A stretch of 64,000 nt of DNA from Kribbella sp. VKM Ac-2569 (GTDB lineage: Bacteria; Actinomycetota; Actinomycetes; Propionibacteriales; Kribbellaceae). Shown piece after piece: positions 8,969 to 17,855 of this stretch. Made by a program: the position numbers and the translations under genes. How positions within the stretch are numbered: the first letter of the stretch is position 1; every line of letters begins with the position of its first letter. The stretch spans positions 186,001 through 250,000 of the forward strand of contig NZ_SGXJ01000003.1 in NCBI RefSeq assembly GCF_004216905.1. The letters run 5' to 3'. The notes under the pieces were generated by a model. It saw nothing but the letters and a program-made list of their open reading frames with translations, was not told the origin of the DNA and did no database searches.

Positions 8969-9445
8969 ATGTCTCCGACTCGTGCTCGTCGTCCTCGTCC
9001 GGCTGATATGACCGTCCCTGTCGGGGCGCGCACCGTGTTCACCGATGGTGCCTGCTCGCGCAATCCTGGACCTGGAGGTTGGGCCTGGGCGTTGTCGAAG
9101 ACCGTGCATGCCTCCGGCCACGAGGCCGTCTCCACGAACCAGCGGATGGAGATCCGGGCCGCACTCGAGGCCGTGCGGGCGAACGACGGTCCGCTGCTGG
9201 TCGTGTCGGATTCGACGTACGTCGTCAACTGCTTCCGCGACGGCTGGCACAGAGGCTGGCTCGAGCGCGGCTGGCTCACCTCAGCAAAGAAGCCGGTCGC
9301 CAATCAGGACCTGTGGGAGCCCCTCGTCGAGTTGGTCACCCAGCGCGGCGATGTCGCCTTCCAGTGGGTAAAAGGCCACTCCGGCCACGAAATGAACGAC
9401 TTCGTGGACGCCCTCGCCGTCGCAGCCTGCTTCCCACAACGCTGA
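8969..9445 (+). CDS. rnhA: Ribonuclease H (type I)
   Basis: A 158-residue RNase HI-fold protein that cleaves the RNA strand of RNA-DNA hybrids. The order of conserved acids is clear: TDGACSRNPGPGGW (first Asp), the glutamate in QRMEIRAALEA, the aspartate in VVSDSTYVVN, and WVKGHSGHEMNDFVDALA, with the flexible-loop histidine and the last acid. The length is that of bacterial RNase HI. The start may be the ATG at 8969 or the ATG at 9008; neither has a clear ribosome-binding site. Confidence 0.9.
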   Translation: MSPTRARRPRPADMTVPVGARTVFTDGACSRNPGPGGWAWALSKTVHASGHEAVSTNQRMEIRAALEAVRANDGPLLVVSDSTYVVNCFRDGWHRGWLERGWLTSAKKPVANQDLWEPLVELVTQRGDVAFQWVKGHSGHEMNDFVDALAVAACFPQR

Positions 9446-9466
9446 CCCGGCCGGATCCGCAGTCGG

Positions 9467-10129
9467 TCAGGTGAGGCCTGCGTCGTGGATGCGGTTGGCT
9501 ATCTGGACGCGGTTGGTGGCTTGGAGTTTGACCATGATGCGGGAGACGTGCGCTTTGACGGTGGCCATACTCAGGTAGAGATCTTCGGCGATCTGCGCGT
9601 TGACCTTGCCTTGGCCGACCGCGATGGCTACGTCGCGTTCGCGGGAGGTGAGAGTGTCGGCCAGGGATCGCGCATCGAGGACGTGTTGGGCTTCTGGCTC
9701 GTCTGCGCCGAGGCGGGCGATGAGTTGGGCGGTCACGGTGGGGGAGAGCATGTGTTCGCCGGCGGCGACCTTGTGCACCGCCTCGACGATCGCGGCCGGT
9801 GGGGTGTGTTTGAGGAGGAAGCCGCTGGCTCCGCCGCGAAGAGCGCGCAGTACGTAGTCGTCGGCGTCGAAGGTCGTCAGCACGATCACTTTGGGCGGTG
9901 TGGGTCGATCCATCAGTTGGGCGAGGGCCTCGAGCCCGTCGAGTCGTGGCATGCGGATGTCCATCAGGACGACGTCGGGCGTGACGCGCGAGATGAGGTC
10001 GAGCCCGGTCTGGCCGTCGTCTGCCTCGCCGGCCAGTTCGATCGTCGCGTCGTCGCGCAGGATCATGGCGAGTGCCGTGCGTACGAGCGCGTCGTCGTCG
10101 ATGATCACAACCCGGATGGCTGTGCTCAT
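9467..10129 (-). CDS. NarL/LuxR-family response regulator
   Basis: A 220-residue response regulator with an N-terminal receiver domain (acidic pocket DDD at 11-13, phosphoacceptor Asp57 in LMDIRMPRLDG) and a C-terminal LuxR-type helix-turn-helix (TSRERDVAIAVGQGKVNAQIA, AEDLYLSMATVKAHVS). Its ATG overlaps the stop of the upstream kinase gene by 4 bases (ATGA), which fixes the start and shows translational coupling. With the kinase it forms a two-component system that probably controls the divergent ABC transporter. Confidence 0.93.
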   Translation of the reverse strand: MSTAIRVVIIDDDALVRTALAMILRDDATIELAGEADDGQTGLDLISRVTPDVVLMDIRMPRLDGLEALAQLMDRPTPPKVIVLTTFDADDYVLRALRGGASGFLLKHTPPAAIVEAVHKVAAGEHMLSPTVTAQLIARLGADEPEAQHVLDARSLADTLTSRERDVAIAVGQGKVNAQIAEDLYLSMATVKAHVSRIMVKLQATNRVQIANRIHDAGLT

Positions 10130-11301
10130 GCCGGCCACGGCAACCAGGCGCGGACCACGAAGTGCCCGTCCAGCCTCAGGTGCTCGAGTCGGCCACCGAT
10201 CAGCTCGGCGCGTTCGGTCAGTCCGAGCAGGCCGAGTCCGGACCCAGGCGTCAAGCTCACGGCGGAGCCGAGCCGCAGCGGGTTGCGTACCTCGAGTACC
10301 AGTTGCCCGCCCGGATGGCCGCTGAGGGTGACGTCGACGGCGGTGTCCGGTGCGTGTTTGCGAGCGTTCGTCAGGCTCTCCTGGATCATCCGGTAGGCCC
10401 CGCGTCCGATCGCGTCGGGCGGTTCCGCCAGGTTGTCGACCTGGTTGTGCAACCGGACTCTCGTGCCTGAACCGATCGCCTCCTGGACCAGTGCCGGGAG
10501 GTCGGCCAGCGTCGGTTGTGGACGCTCCGGTGGTGCGTCGGTTTCGAGGGTTCGCAGTACGCCGAGGATCGCGTGCAGGTCCTGCAGCGCGAGGTGGGCG
10601 CTCTTGCGGGTGATTGCGGCTGCCTCGGCGACCTCGGCATCGCTCAGACTTCGGCAGTACTCCAGTGCACCCGCGTGCAAGGCCACCAGTGACAGGCGAT
10701 GCGCCAGGGCATCGTGCATTTCGCGGGCGATCCGGGCCCGCTCGGTGACCTGCGCTTGCTCGACTCGCAGGCCCTGCTCGCGTTCGGCGCGATCCGCTCG
10801 CTCCCGCAGCGTGGACAGCAGGTCGCGGCGGGCACCGACGTACATGCCGGGGGCGATCACGGCGCTCACGAAGACGACCGTGAACAGGAGCGAGAAGAGC
10901 AACGAGTCCTCCGCGCCGGGATGGGTCTCGAAGAAGACGACAGAGGCAGCGAAGCCCACCACCGCGACCGGGACGATCTCGTGCCAGCGCCGGCGCGTAG
11001 CCAGGGACACGGTGGTGACGACCACCGCTCCCGACGCGGCCGTAGAGAAGGATCCGAAGATGTTGACGATCAGGGCGACGACGAACGGGTTGGTACGTCG
11101 CCGGCGCATCAGAACGACGCTGACTACTCCGAGCAGCAGATCGATGGCCCAGAGCGCACCGATCTGTCCGGCGTACGTGTTGTAGTAGCTCGTGATCCAG
11201 AAGCCGGCGCCAGTGATGATGGCGAAGAGGTACCGCCACGTCGACTGCCAGCGGCTCAGCGGAGGTGGTGGCGCGGCTTGGATGGCGTCCACCTTGCTCA
11301 C
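10126..11301 (-). CDS. DesK-type sensor histidine kinase
   Basis: A 391-residue membrane kinase. About five hydrophobic segments fill residues 25-155, followed by a short coiled segment and the HisKA_3 dimerisation domain with phosphoacceptor His196 in REMHDALAHRLSL. The HATPase_c domain shows the N box (QESLTNARKHA) and the glycine box (PGSGLGLLGLTERAELIGG). It has almost no extracytoplasmic domain, like the intramembrane-sensing kinases that guard against cell-envelope stress. The start is a GTG at 11301 without a good ribosome-binding site; a GTG at 11292 is an alternative. Confidence 0.92.
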   Translation of the reverse strand: MSKVDAIQAAPPPPLSRWQSTWRYLFAIITGAGFWITSYYNTYAGQIGALWAIDLLLGVVSVVLMRRRRTNPFVVALIVNIFGSFSTAASGAVVVTTVSLATRRRWHEIVPVAVVGFAASVVFFETHPGAEDSLLFSLLFTVVFVSAVIAPGMYVGARRDLLSTLRERADRAEREQGLRVEQAQVTERARIAREMHDALAHRLSLVALHAGALEYCRSLSDAEVAEAAAITRKSAHLALQDLHAILGVLRTLETDAPPERPQPTLADLPALVQEAIGSGTRVRLHNQVDNLAEPPDAIGRGAYRMIQESLTNARKHAPDTAVDVTLSGHPGGQLVLEVRNPLRLGSAVSLTPGSGLGLLGLTERAELIGGRLEHLRLDGHFVVRAWLPWPA

Positions 11302-11443
11302 GGTACGGGAGGTCTGTGGTTCCGGGCAGAGACCACCGTCCGGCCAGACCCCTACCGTGGGCTATTCAGCTCTATCCCGTGGTTCGCGGTCATGGCGTTG
11401 CGGCTGATGTGCCGGGACGGTGCGCGGGACCAGGCTCGACCTC

Positions 11444-12343
11444 ATGATCACAGTCGAAGAACTCAGTAAGCGGTACGGAACACACCAATCCGTAGACCGC
11501 GTGTCCTTCCAGGCGCAGCCTGGATCCGTCACCGGCTTCCTCGGTCCCAACGGGGCAGGCAAGTCGACCACGATGCGCATGATGACCGGGCTGACCCCGC
11601 CGTCGGCGGGTCGCAGCACCATCCTCGGCGTTCCGTACGCCGAACTCCCCAACCCGGGGCGGCACGTCGGGGTCCTCCTGGACGCGTCCGCACAACACAC
11701 GGGGCGGACCGGCCGCGAGATCCTTCGCCTCGGCGCCATCGTCATGGGCCTTCGCCTCCAACGGGTCGACGAGATGCTCGAGATCGTCGGGCTGTCCGGC
11801 GACGAGGGCAACCGCCGGGTCGGCAACTACTCGCTCGGCATGCGGCAACGCCTCGGCATCGCGCACGCCCTGCTCGGCGACCCGCAGGTGCTGATCCTGG
11901 ACGAGCCTGCCAACGGACTCGACCCGGCCGGCATCCATTGGATGCGCGGGCTGCTCAAGGGTTTCGCGGATCGCGGCGGAACCGTCCTGCTGTCCTCACA
12001 TCTTCTGCACGAGATCGAGGTCATCGCCGACCACCTGGTCGTCATCGGTCGCGGCGTGATCGTTGCCGACGGCAGCAAGGCCGACCTGTTGAACGCCGCG
12101 GGAACGCTCGTCCGTGGCCTGGACCCGGATGCGCTGGCGCGTTGCCTCGACGCCGCCGGGCTCGTCTACCAGCTCGAGCCCGACGGCGCGTACGTCGTGG
12201 ATGCCACCCGCGAGCAGATCGCCACGGCCACCGCGCAGTACGGCGTGGTCGTCACCGAGCTGCGAGGCGCGGACGGCTCCGGACTCGAGGAAATGTTCCT
12301 GCAGCTCACCGCCGCCGACGCACGAGAGAAGGTCACCGCATGA
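11444..12343 (+). CDS. ABC transporter ATP-binding protein
   Basis: A 299-residue ATPase subunit of a drug- or peptide-export ABC transporter. Walker A is GPNGAGKST (residues 34-42), the signature is NYSLGMRQRLGIA, Walker B is VLILDEPANGLDP, and the switch histidine lies in LLSSHLLHEIE. The C-terminal extension is typical of the BcrA/CcmA-like exporters. The ATG at 11444 is preferred over an upstream ATG at 11420. It overlaps the permease gene by 4 bases and is divergent from the DesK-type kinase, a common layout for antimicrobial-peptide resistance modules. Confidence 0.92.
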   Translation: MITVEELSKRYGTHQSVDRVSFQAQPGSVTGFLGPNGAGKSTTMRMMTGLTPPSAGRSTILGVPYAELPNPGRHVGVLLDASAQHTGRTGREILRLGAIVMGLRLQRVDEMLEIVGLSGDEGNRRVGNYSLGMRQRLGIAHALLGDPQVLILDEPANGLDPAGIHWMRGLLKGFADRGGTVLLSSHLLHEIEVIADHLVVIGRGVIVADGSKADLLNAAGTLVRGLDPDALARCLDAAGLVYQLEPDGAYVVDATREQIATATAQYGVVVTELRGADGSGLEEMFLQLTAADAREKVTA

Positions 12344-13134
12344 GTACCGCGACCCGCCACATCGAAATGACCCCGGATCCGAGGGTGGCATCCGTACCCT
12401 TCGGCCGCCTGCTGCGGGCCGAACTGCGCAAGCTTGTCGACACCCGGGCCGGCTTCTGGCTGCTCACCGCGATCGGTCTGATCACGGTCGCCGTCATCGT
12501 CGTGTTCTTGTTCGTCGCCGATCCGGACCAGCTGACCTTCATGAACCTCGTCGGTGCGACGGCGACCCCGCAGAGCATCTTGCTCCCGGTGCTCGGCATC
12601 CTCGCAGTGACCGCGGAGTGGAGCCAGCGCACCGGCCTGGTCACGTTCACCCTCGAGCCCAGCCGGATCCGGATCGCCGTCGCCAAACTGGTCGCTGTGG
12701 TTCTGATCGGCCTGCTCGCGGTGGTCGTGGCACTCGGCGTGGCCGCCGTGAGCAACCTGGCCGGGATGGCGTTCCTGGACGGCGCCGGCAGCTGGAACGT
12801 TGGCGCCGCCAACGTCCGCGACTTCTTCGCCGTACAGCTGATCGGCATCGTTCAGGGCTTCGCCTTCGGCATGCTGCTGATGAACACCGCCGCCGCCATC
12901 GTGCTCTACTACGTGGTCCCGATCGCCTGGACCGTGCTGTTCTCGATGGTTGGCAGCCTCGAGAAGGTCGCGCCCTGGCTCGACGTCAACACCGCGATGG
13001 CCCCGGCCTTCGATCAGCGGACGTTCCAGGCCGGCGACTGGGCGCACATCGCAGTCTCGGGCACCATTTGGGTCATCCTGCCCCTGGCCCTCGGCCTCCT
13101 CCGACTCCTCCACCGCGAGGTCAAGTCAGCCTGA
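12340..13134 (+). CDS. ABC transporter permease (ABC-2 type)
   Basis: A 264-residue integral membrane protein with about six hydrophobic helices, translationally coupled (ATGA overlap) to the ATPase gene before it. The pattern of a cytoplasmic N-terminus (LLRAELRKLVDTRAGFWLL) followed by six helices is that of ABC-2 family permeases of the BcrB type. Together the two genes should form a heterotetrameric exporter. The substrate is unknown. The gene ends 2 bases before the stop of the convergent TetR gene. Confidence 0.88.
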   Translation: MSTATRHIEMTPDPRVASVPFGRLLRAELRKLVDTRAGFWLLTAIGLITVAVIVVFLFVADPDQLTFMNLVGATATPQSILLPVLGILAVTAEWSQRTGLVTFTLEPSRIRIAVAKLVAVVLIGLLAVVVALGVAAVSNLAGMAFLDGAGSWNVGAANVRDFFAVQLIGIVQGFAFGMLLMNTAAAIVLYYVVPIAWTVLFSMVGSLEKVAPWLDVNTAMAPAFDQRTFQAGDWAHIAVSGTIWVILPLALGLLRLLHREVKSA

Positions 13135-13136
13135 CG

Positions 13137-13739
13137 TCACCTCGGCAGCAGGACCTGGACCTGGGTTTTGATCTCCTGGACGACGTCGTCGACCGGCTTG
13201 GCGATGTTGATGGTCGCCGCCATGCTGACGAACATGATTGCGGAGACGATGTGTGCGAGCGTCGCGGCGTCGGTGGCGCTGCTGCGCTCGTCTCGCTGAA
13301 GGACGTCGGCGATCGCCTGCTCGGTCTGGACGGTCAGGCCGAGTGCGGTGCGGTGGTGGGGCTCCTCGGGGTCGCCGAAGACGATCTCGCGCAGGTAGGT
13401 CCGTCCGTTGTCGATCTGCTTGCGGTTGCACTCCACGACCGGGCGGACGATCGCCATCACCGCGTCGAGTACGTCGGAGATTCTCTCGGCAGCCGACGTA
13501 CCTTCGGCGAGTGCGTCGGCGTACGTCGAGTTCTGCACGAGCAGGAGGAGTTCGCCCTTGGTCTTGGCGTACAGGAACAGCGTGCCCGCACCGATGTCGG
13601 CCTTGTCCGCGATCTCCTGGGTGGTGACCTCGTCGACGCCGCGCTCGGCGAAGAGCTCTCGGGCGGCGGCGGTGATGCGGTCGAGCTTCTCCTGCTTGTT
13701 CCGCTCGCGCCGTCCGACTCGTTGGGAGGCGAGTGGCAT
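13137..13739 (-). CDS. TetR-family transcriptional regulator
   Basis: A 200-residue TetR-type repressor. The N-terminal helix-turn-helix is clear (RITAAARELFAERGVDEVTTQEIADKADIGAGTLFLYAKTK spans residues 23-63). The rest is the helical ligand-binding domain. The frame is open far upstream, but the ATG at 13739 preceded by AAGGAAGG fits both spacing and family length. It is the last gene of a four-gene minus-strand run starting at 16484, so it probably autoregulates that operon through the palindromes at 16526-16553. Confidence 0.9.
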   Translation of the reverse strand: MPLASQRVGRRERNKQEKLDRITAAARELFAERGVDEVTTQEIADKADIGAGTLFLYAKTKGELLLLVQNSTYADALAEGTSAAERISDVLDAVMAIVRPVVECNRKQIDNGRTYLREIVFGDPEEPHHRTALGLTVQTEQAIADVLQRDERSSATDAATLAHIVSAIMFVSMAATINIAKPVDDVVQEIKTQVQVLLPR

Positions 13740-13824
13740 GGCTGCCTTCCTTTTCTGCTGTGTGGGCTCCGGCTGGGTGGGCTCGAACGTGCCGGCGTTC
13801 ATTCTTCCACGGCAACGAGAGCGG

Positions 13825-14619
13825 CTATTGCTCGTAGTGCGGCAGGATGGCGCCGTTCTTGACGTAGGTGAGGGCGGCGTCGACGTCGTACGCATGGATC
13901 GCGGAGGCGAGCGGTGCCAGCTGGTTGGACAGTTCCTCGATGACGTGGCTGCTGAAGAAGGTATCGCGTGCTGCGGCGTCGGTGAACCCGAGGATCAGGG
14001 ACGCGTGGAACTGCTGGTCGTGAGGGTTGTCGTGCGCGACGTTCGGGGTGTCCCAGAGCTTCTCGATCCAGGGCAGGAATGTCTGCGTACGAAGCTCCTT
14101 GAGCACTCCGGTGTCGGCGAGTGCGGGAACGAGCCGCTCCTTGATGAACTTCCGGAACTCGCCGGCGCCGACCCCGTCTCTACGGCGGAGGTAGACCATC
14201 GCACGGGCACCGACTGTCTCACCTGGGCCTGCGACGTCGTACCAGCGGGACGAGTTCGGCGGGCCGGTGTAGAGGAGAGTACGGCGGAACACGTTGATCT
14301 CGTCCTTGTACGCCAGCTGCGTCTGCTTGCGCCCCAGCAGGGGAGAGAGCGCCGAGTGGAACGTGACTTCCGCGACGCCGTCGATCTTCCGGTCGACGGG
14401 GATCGAGGTCTCCACCCCGTCGGTCACCGGCCACCGGCCCGGGTTGTCCTCCGCAAGGTGGATCTGCCGGTACTCCTCCAAGCCCGGAGTGGCGGAGATG
14501 ATCTTCGAGTGCGGGCCCTTCCAGTAGTCCATGCCGGTCTGGCGGGGCTGATCGGTGCGCACCCAGAGCGGAATGGAGGAGGTGAGGTGCTTCTTCACGC
14601 CCACTTGCGCGGTAGTCAT
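13825..14619 (-). CDS. EthD/dimeric alpha-beta barrel-like protein
   Basis: A 264-residue protein that appears to consist of two EthD-like ferredoxin-fold domains: an N-terminal half with the pattern DYWKGPHSKIISATPGLEEYRQIH and a C-terminal half with a similar order (RRRDGVGAGEFRKFIKERLVPAL). EthD-like proteins accompany oxidative degradation of ethers and aromatic compounds, but their chemistry is often unknown. Its ATG overlaps the hydrolase stop by 4 bases. With a hydrolase and a quinone-oxidoreductase-like enzyme it forms an inducible detoxification or degradation operon, an inference from context. Confidence 0.6.
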   Translation of the reverse strand: MTTAQVGVKKHLTSSIPLWVRTDQPRQTGMDYWKGPHSKIISATPGLEEYRQIHLAEDNPGRWPVTDGVETSIPVDRKIDGVAEVTFHSALSPLLGRKQTQLAYKDEINVFRRTLLYTGPPNSSRWYDVAGPGETVGARAMVYLRRRDGVGAGEFRKFIKERLVPALADTGVLKELRTQTFLPWIEKLWDTPNVAHDNPHDQQFHASLILGFTDAAARDTFFSSHVIEELSNQLAPLASAIHAYDVDAALTYVKNGAILPHYEQ

Positions 14620-15461
14620 CGTGAGAGGAAGTCGACGGCGACGGGGGCGAACTTCTGGTGGTACTGGAAGATGCCGCCGTGGCCGGAGTCCGGGTAGATG
14701 ATCAGATCCGAGCCCTTGATGCGCCGGTGCAGGTCCTCGGACAGGACCGAGGGCACCATGCGGTCGTTGTCGCCGTTGGCGATCAGCGTGGGCTGGGTGA
14801 TCTTCGACAGATCGGCGGGGGCGGAGCGTCCCCACTTCTTGATCGCCTTCAGCTGCGTCTGGAACGCCGTGACCTTGATCTCTGCGTCGCGGTCTGCGGT
14901 GCGCTCCTTGAGCCGGTCGACGAACGCGCGAGCGGCAGGCTTGCCCGTGGCGTTGCGGTTGAAGAACAGGAACTCCTTCGGGTCCGACCGGGTCAGGGCC
15001 GCTCGGAGGATGTCGTAGTACGTCGTACCGGCGACCTTGTCGATGTCCTTGCCGCCCGCGGGGCCGGTGCCGGTGAGGACGAGCTTGCGGACAAGCTCGG
15101 GATGTTTCACCACGAGGGCCTGGGCGATCATGCCTCCGAGCGAGAAGGAGAAGATGTCGATCTTGTCGAAGCCGAGCGCCGTGATGAAGGTGTAGGCGTC
15201 GTCGGCCATCGCCTCGATGCTGTCGGGGACGCGGCCGGTGGAGGCGCCGACGCCGCGGTTGTCGAAGGCGATGACGTGGTGCTCCGCGGCGATCGGGTCG
15301 ATGATCCGGGGGTCCCAGTTGTCGAGGGTCGCGGCGAGGTGGACGAAGAAGACGACGGGAATCCCGCCCTTCGGCCCCAGCTCGCGGTAGGCGTAGGTGA
15401 CGCCGCCGGCGTCGACCGTGCGGGCGGGCGCGTCCTTGTAGTTGGTGATGACGGTACTCAT
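14616..15461 (-). CDS. Alpha/beta hydrolase
   Basis: A 281-residue alpha/beta-hydrolase-fold enzyme. The nucleophile elbow is FSFSLGG (about residues 104-110), the acid is probably in ANGDNDRMVPS, and the catalytic histidine lies in DSGHGGIF near the C-terminus. An oxyanion-hole segment HLAATLDNWDP and the DNRGVGAS loop are also present. It is the second gene of the TetR-linked operon, 27 bases after the oxidoreductase and overlapping the EthD-like gene. Esters, lactones or C-C cleavage products are possible substrates. Confidence 0.88.
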   Translation of the reverse strand: MSTVITNYKDAPARTVDAGGVTYAYRELGPKGGIPVVFFVHLAATLDNWDPRIIDPIAAEHHVIAFDNRGVGASTGRVPDSIEAMADDAYTFITALGFDKIDIFSFSLGGMIAQALVVKHPELVRKLVLTGTGPAGGKDIDKVAGTTYYDILRAALTRSDPKEFLFFNRNATGKPAARAFVDRLKERTADRDAEIKVTAFQTQLKAIKKWGRSAPADLSKITQPTLIANGDNDRMVPSVLSEDLHRRIKGSDLIIYPDSGHGGIFQYHQKFAPVAVDFLSR

Positions 15462-15488
15462 GGTGGTTCTCCTGGTTCGTAGGGGTTG

Positions 15489-16484
15489 TCAGGGCCGGCT
15501 GATGACGGCTTTGCCGCGGATGCCGCCCTTGTCGAGCGACTGCACTGCCTGCACGGTCTGGTCGAAGTCGAAGACCCGTCCGACGACGGGGCGCAGTACG
15601 CCGCTGTCGACGAGGGCCGTGATCCGGCGAAGTTGGTCGCCGCTGGCGCGCATGAAGAGGAACTCGTACGTCACGCCGAGACGTCGCGCCTGGCGTCGGA
15701 TGCGGCTGCTGAGGGCGCCCATGACCAACCGGAGCACCGCATTCGCGCCGAGCTCGCGACCGAACGCCGCATCGGGTGGTCCAGCGATCCCGATCGCCTT
15801 GCCGCCGGGGCGCAGCACGCGGAGGGACTTCTCGAGGTTCTTGCCGCCGAGGCTGTCGAGCACCAGGTCGTACCCTTCGACGAGCTGCTCGAAGTCCTGG
15901 CTGCGGTAGTCGATGACGAAGTCCGCGCCGAGCTCGCGCACGAAGTCGGCGTTCCCGGAGCTGACCGTGGTGGCGACCGTGGCGCCGAGATACTTGGCGA
16001 GTTGGATCGCGATCGTCCCGACGCCGCCGGAGCCGGCGTGGATCAGCACCCGTTGCCCCGGTTGCAGGTTGCCCCGCTCGACGAGCGCCTGCCAGGCGGT
16101 CAAAGCCACCAGCGGCAGCGACGCTGCTTCCTCGAGACTGACCGATACGGGCTTGAGCGCCAGGTCGTCCTCGGCGACCGCGATGCGCTCGGCGAACGTT
16201 CCGATGCGGTCCTTGCCGGGCCGGGCGTAGACCTCGTCGCCGGGCCTGAATCCCTGCACCTTCGGGCCGACGCCGAGCACCGTTCCGGCGACGTCGTTGC
16301 CGAGGATCTGCGGAAGCTTGTACTTGAGGATCTGCTTCAACTCGCCCGCCCGGATCTTCTCGTCGAGCAGATTGAGCCCGGCCGCCCGGACCTGCACGAG
16401 TACGTCGTGCTCTCCGACCACGGGCTCGGGGACGTCCGCTTGCTGGACCGGCCCCTTGTACTCCTTGACGACGAACGCGCGCAC
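15489..16484 (-). CDS. NADP-dependent quinone oxidoreductase-like protein (MDR superfamily)
   Basis: A 331-residue zinc-free medium-chain dehydrogenase/reductase. The nucleotide-binding loop is IHAGSGGVGTIAIQLAKYLGA and the substrate-domain landmark GNDVAGTVLGVG is present. Such enzymes reduce quinones or activated double bonds with NADPH. The frame extends to an ATG at 16538, but the GTG at 16484 has an AAGGAA site at 6-base spacing. The upstream extension would also cover a promoter with operator palindromes, so the shorter form is right. It is the first gene of a TetR-linked operon. Confidence 0.9.
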   Translation of the reverse strand: MRAFVVKEYKGPVQQADVPEPVVGEHDVLVQVRAAGLNLLDEKIRAGELKQILKYKLPQILGNDVAGTVLGVGPKVQGFRPGDEVYARPGKDRIGTFAERIAVAEDDLALKPVSVSLEEAASLPLVALTAWQALVERGNLQPGQRVLIHAGSGGVGTIAIQLAKYLGATVATTVSSGNADFVRELGADFVIDYRSQDFEQLVEGYDLVLDSLGGKNLEKSLRVLRPGGKAIGIAGPPDAAFGRELGANAVLRLVMGALSSRIRRQARRLGVTYEFLFMRASGDQLRRITALVDSGVLRPVVGRVFDFDQTVQAVQSLDKGGIRGKAVISRP

Positions 16485-16525
16485 GGCGACTTCCTTCTCC
16501 GATGGCTTACCCAGATCGATCAACC

Positions 16526-16566
16526 TGAGTTGCCTCAATAATGAGTCGGCTCAGTTAAATTGTCAA
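16526..16566 (-). promoter_or_regulatory. Promoter with two tandem TGAG-N4-CTCA operators
   Basis: On the minus strand a perfect -35 TTGACA (16566-16561) is followed, after 17 bases, by a -10 CATTAT (16543-16538). The palindrome TGAG-TCGG-CTCA (16542-16553) sits inside the spacer, and a second copy TGAG-TTGC-CTCA (16526-16537) covers the expected start of transcription; the copies are 16 bases apart. This is a textbook repressor layout, and the TetR gene at the end of the operon is the likely ligand-responsive repressor. The elements are read from sequence; the pairing with TetR is inference. Confidence 0.75.
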
Positions 16567-16583
16567 GTGAGCCCCGGAGACAA

Positions 16584-16628
16584 GGCCGAACCCCGGCGTC
16601 CGCGTGCGGCGGACGCCGGGGTTCGGCC
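16584..16628 (-). terminator. Strong hairpin terminator of the calcium-binding-protein gene
   Basis: A perfect 20-base-pair stem (16584-16603 with 16609-16628) with a 5-base loop, starting 17 bases beyond the stop of the secreted-protein gene on the minus strand. It insulates that gene from the promoter of the TetR-linked operon immediately downstream. Confidence 0.85.
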
Positions 16629-16645
16629 GGAGGATGACGTCGTGA

Positions 16646-17638
16646 TCAGAGAATGCTGAGACCGATGACGCTCGCTGCGAGGCGGCCGGTGGCGACCCTG
16701 TCGTTGCCGGTCAGGGTGTCAATGGTCAGCTGGTCGGTCGGTTCCGCGTCCGAGAGCCGGACCTCGGCGCTCAGGCCCGCGACCCGCACGTTCCCACCGG
16801 ATCCGGACACCCGGACGAGGTCCTTGCCGGGGGTGCCGGTGACGGTGACCGCGTCGACTGCTGCGTCGCCGCCGCCCGTGTTCAGTTGCGCGCCGAGGTC
16901 GACGTCGACCTTCCGTACGTCGGTACGCCGCAGATCGCCGACGGTGACCGTGTCGGCGCCGCCGAGGGCGTTGAGCCTGACCCGCTCGACGTTGTCGGTG
17001 TCCATCACGATGTTGCCCACGTCCCGGGTGAACCGCAGCCGCGGACCGTTGGCGGAGGCAACGAACTTCTCCGCGGCGGCCGAACCGTTGAACACCATGG
17101 TGTCCTGGCTGCGACCGCCCTCGATCACGTCGCTGCCGTCGCCCGGGTCCCAGGTGAACGTGTCGTTGCCGTTGCCGAGCAGCGCTGTGTCGCTGCCCCG
17201 GTTCCCGTCGACGGAGTCGTTGCCGGCGCCGGTGCGGAACAGCTCGTTGCCGCTGCCACCGAACGCGCTGTCGTTGCCGGCGCCGGTGTCGATGGTCGTG
17301 AACGGCTGCACCTCGGCGCCGTAGTCGATCCGTACGACGTCGTTGCCGCCACGGCTGCTGACCTGGATCGGACCGAAGTCACTGCGCTTCACGGTGTGCT
17401 TCGCCGTACCGTCACCGAAGTCGACCTCGAGTACCGACGTGTCCGCGGCCGGCACGCTGAGATCGATGTTGTCCGCGTGGTTCGTGCCGGTGACGATCAG
17501 TTGGCCGGCCTCGATGACGACGCTGCCCGCAGCCGCCGCGGACGCCGTACCGGCCAGGCTGAGGGCGATGCCCGTGGTGACGGTCGCGACGGCTGCCGCG
17601 CTGATACCTCGCCGGAGACGTCGTGTCGCACTGGTCAT
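16646..17638 (-). CDS. Secreted calcium-binding-repeat protein
   Basis: A 330-residue exported protein. The N-terminus has an arginine-rich start, a hydrophobic stretch and an AXA cleavage site near residue 35 (AGTASAAAA), a classical signal peptide. The middle contains about four degenerate nonapeptide repeats of the haemolysin/RTX type (GGNDVV, GAGNDS, GNGNDT, GDGSDV), which bind calcium in a parallel beta-roll. No catalytic domain is visible. A structural or adhesive role outside the cell is possible, but the function is unknown. It is monocistronic with its own strong terminator. Confidence 0.82.
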   Translation of the reverse strand: MTSATRRLRRGISAAAVATVTTGIALSLAGTASAAAAGSVVIEAGQLIVTGTNHADNIDLSVPAADTSVLEVDFGDGTAKHTVKRSDFGPIQVSSRGGNDVVRIDYGAEVQPFTTIDTGAGNDSAFGGSGNELFRTGAGNDSVDGNRGSDTALLGNGNDTFTWDPGDGSDVIEGGRSQDTMVFNGSAAAEKFVASANGPRLRFTRDVGNIVMDTDNVERVRLNALGGADTVTVGDLRRTDVRKVDVDLGAQLNTGGGDAAVDAVTVTGTPGKDLVRVSGSGGNVRVAGLSAEVRLSDAEPTDQLTIDTLTGNDRVATGRLAASVIGLSIL

Positions 17639-17855
17639 GATGTGGTCCCTCCCTGGTCGTCACGGCTGCCTTGGATGGCGCCGTGCTCGGTGTGTTCGGG
17701 GCCTACACGGTCGTTACCGCCAACCGGTTCACGGCGATGTGAGATCCACTCGCCCAGGTAGTTGCCTAGGGCATCGACTGCGGGATGTTGAACCGAATCG
17801 GCCCGGCGTCCGTGTATCGCACATGGACGTGTAGCGTCATCGGCAGGAGGCATTC

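Noticed and set aside
9467..11239. A 590-codon frame extending upstream of the response regulator
   Set aside because: The upstream part is the wrong frame of the sensor kinase gene; the regulator starts at 10129, overlapping the kinase stop.
11938..13862. Long plus-strand frames within the ABC ATPase, permease and TetR genes
   Set aside because: They are out of frame with the clear ATPase and permease or antisense to TetR, with low-complexity Arg-rich sequence.
17748..17778. TGCC-TAG-GGCA inverted repeat before the aldo/keto reductase gene
   Set aside because: Four-base arms are too short to separate from chance in GC-rich DNA.
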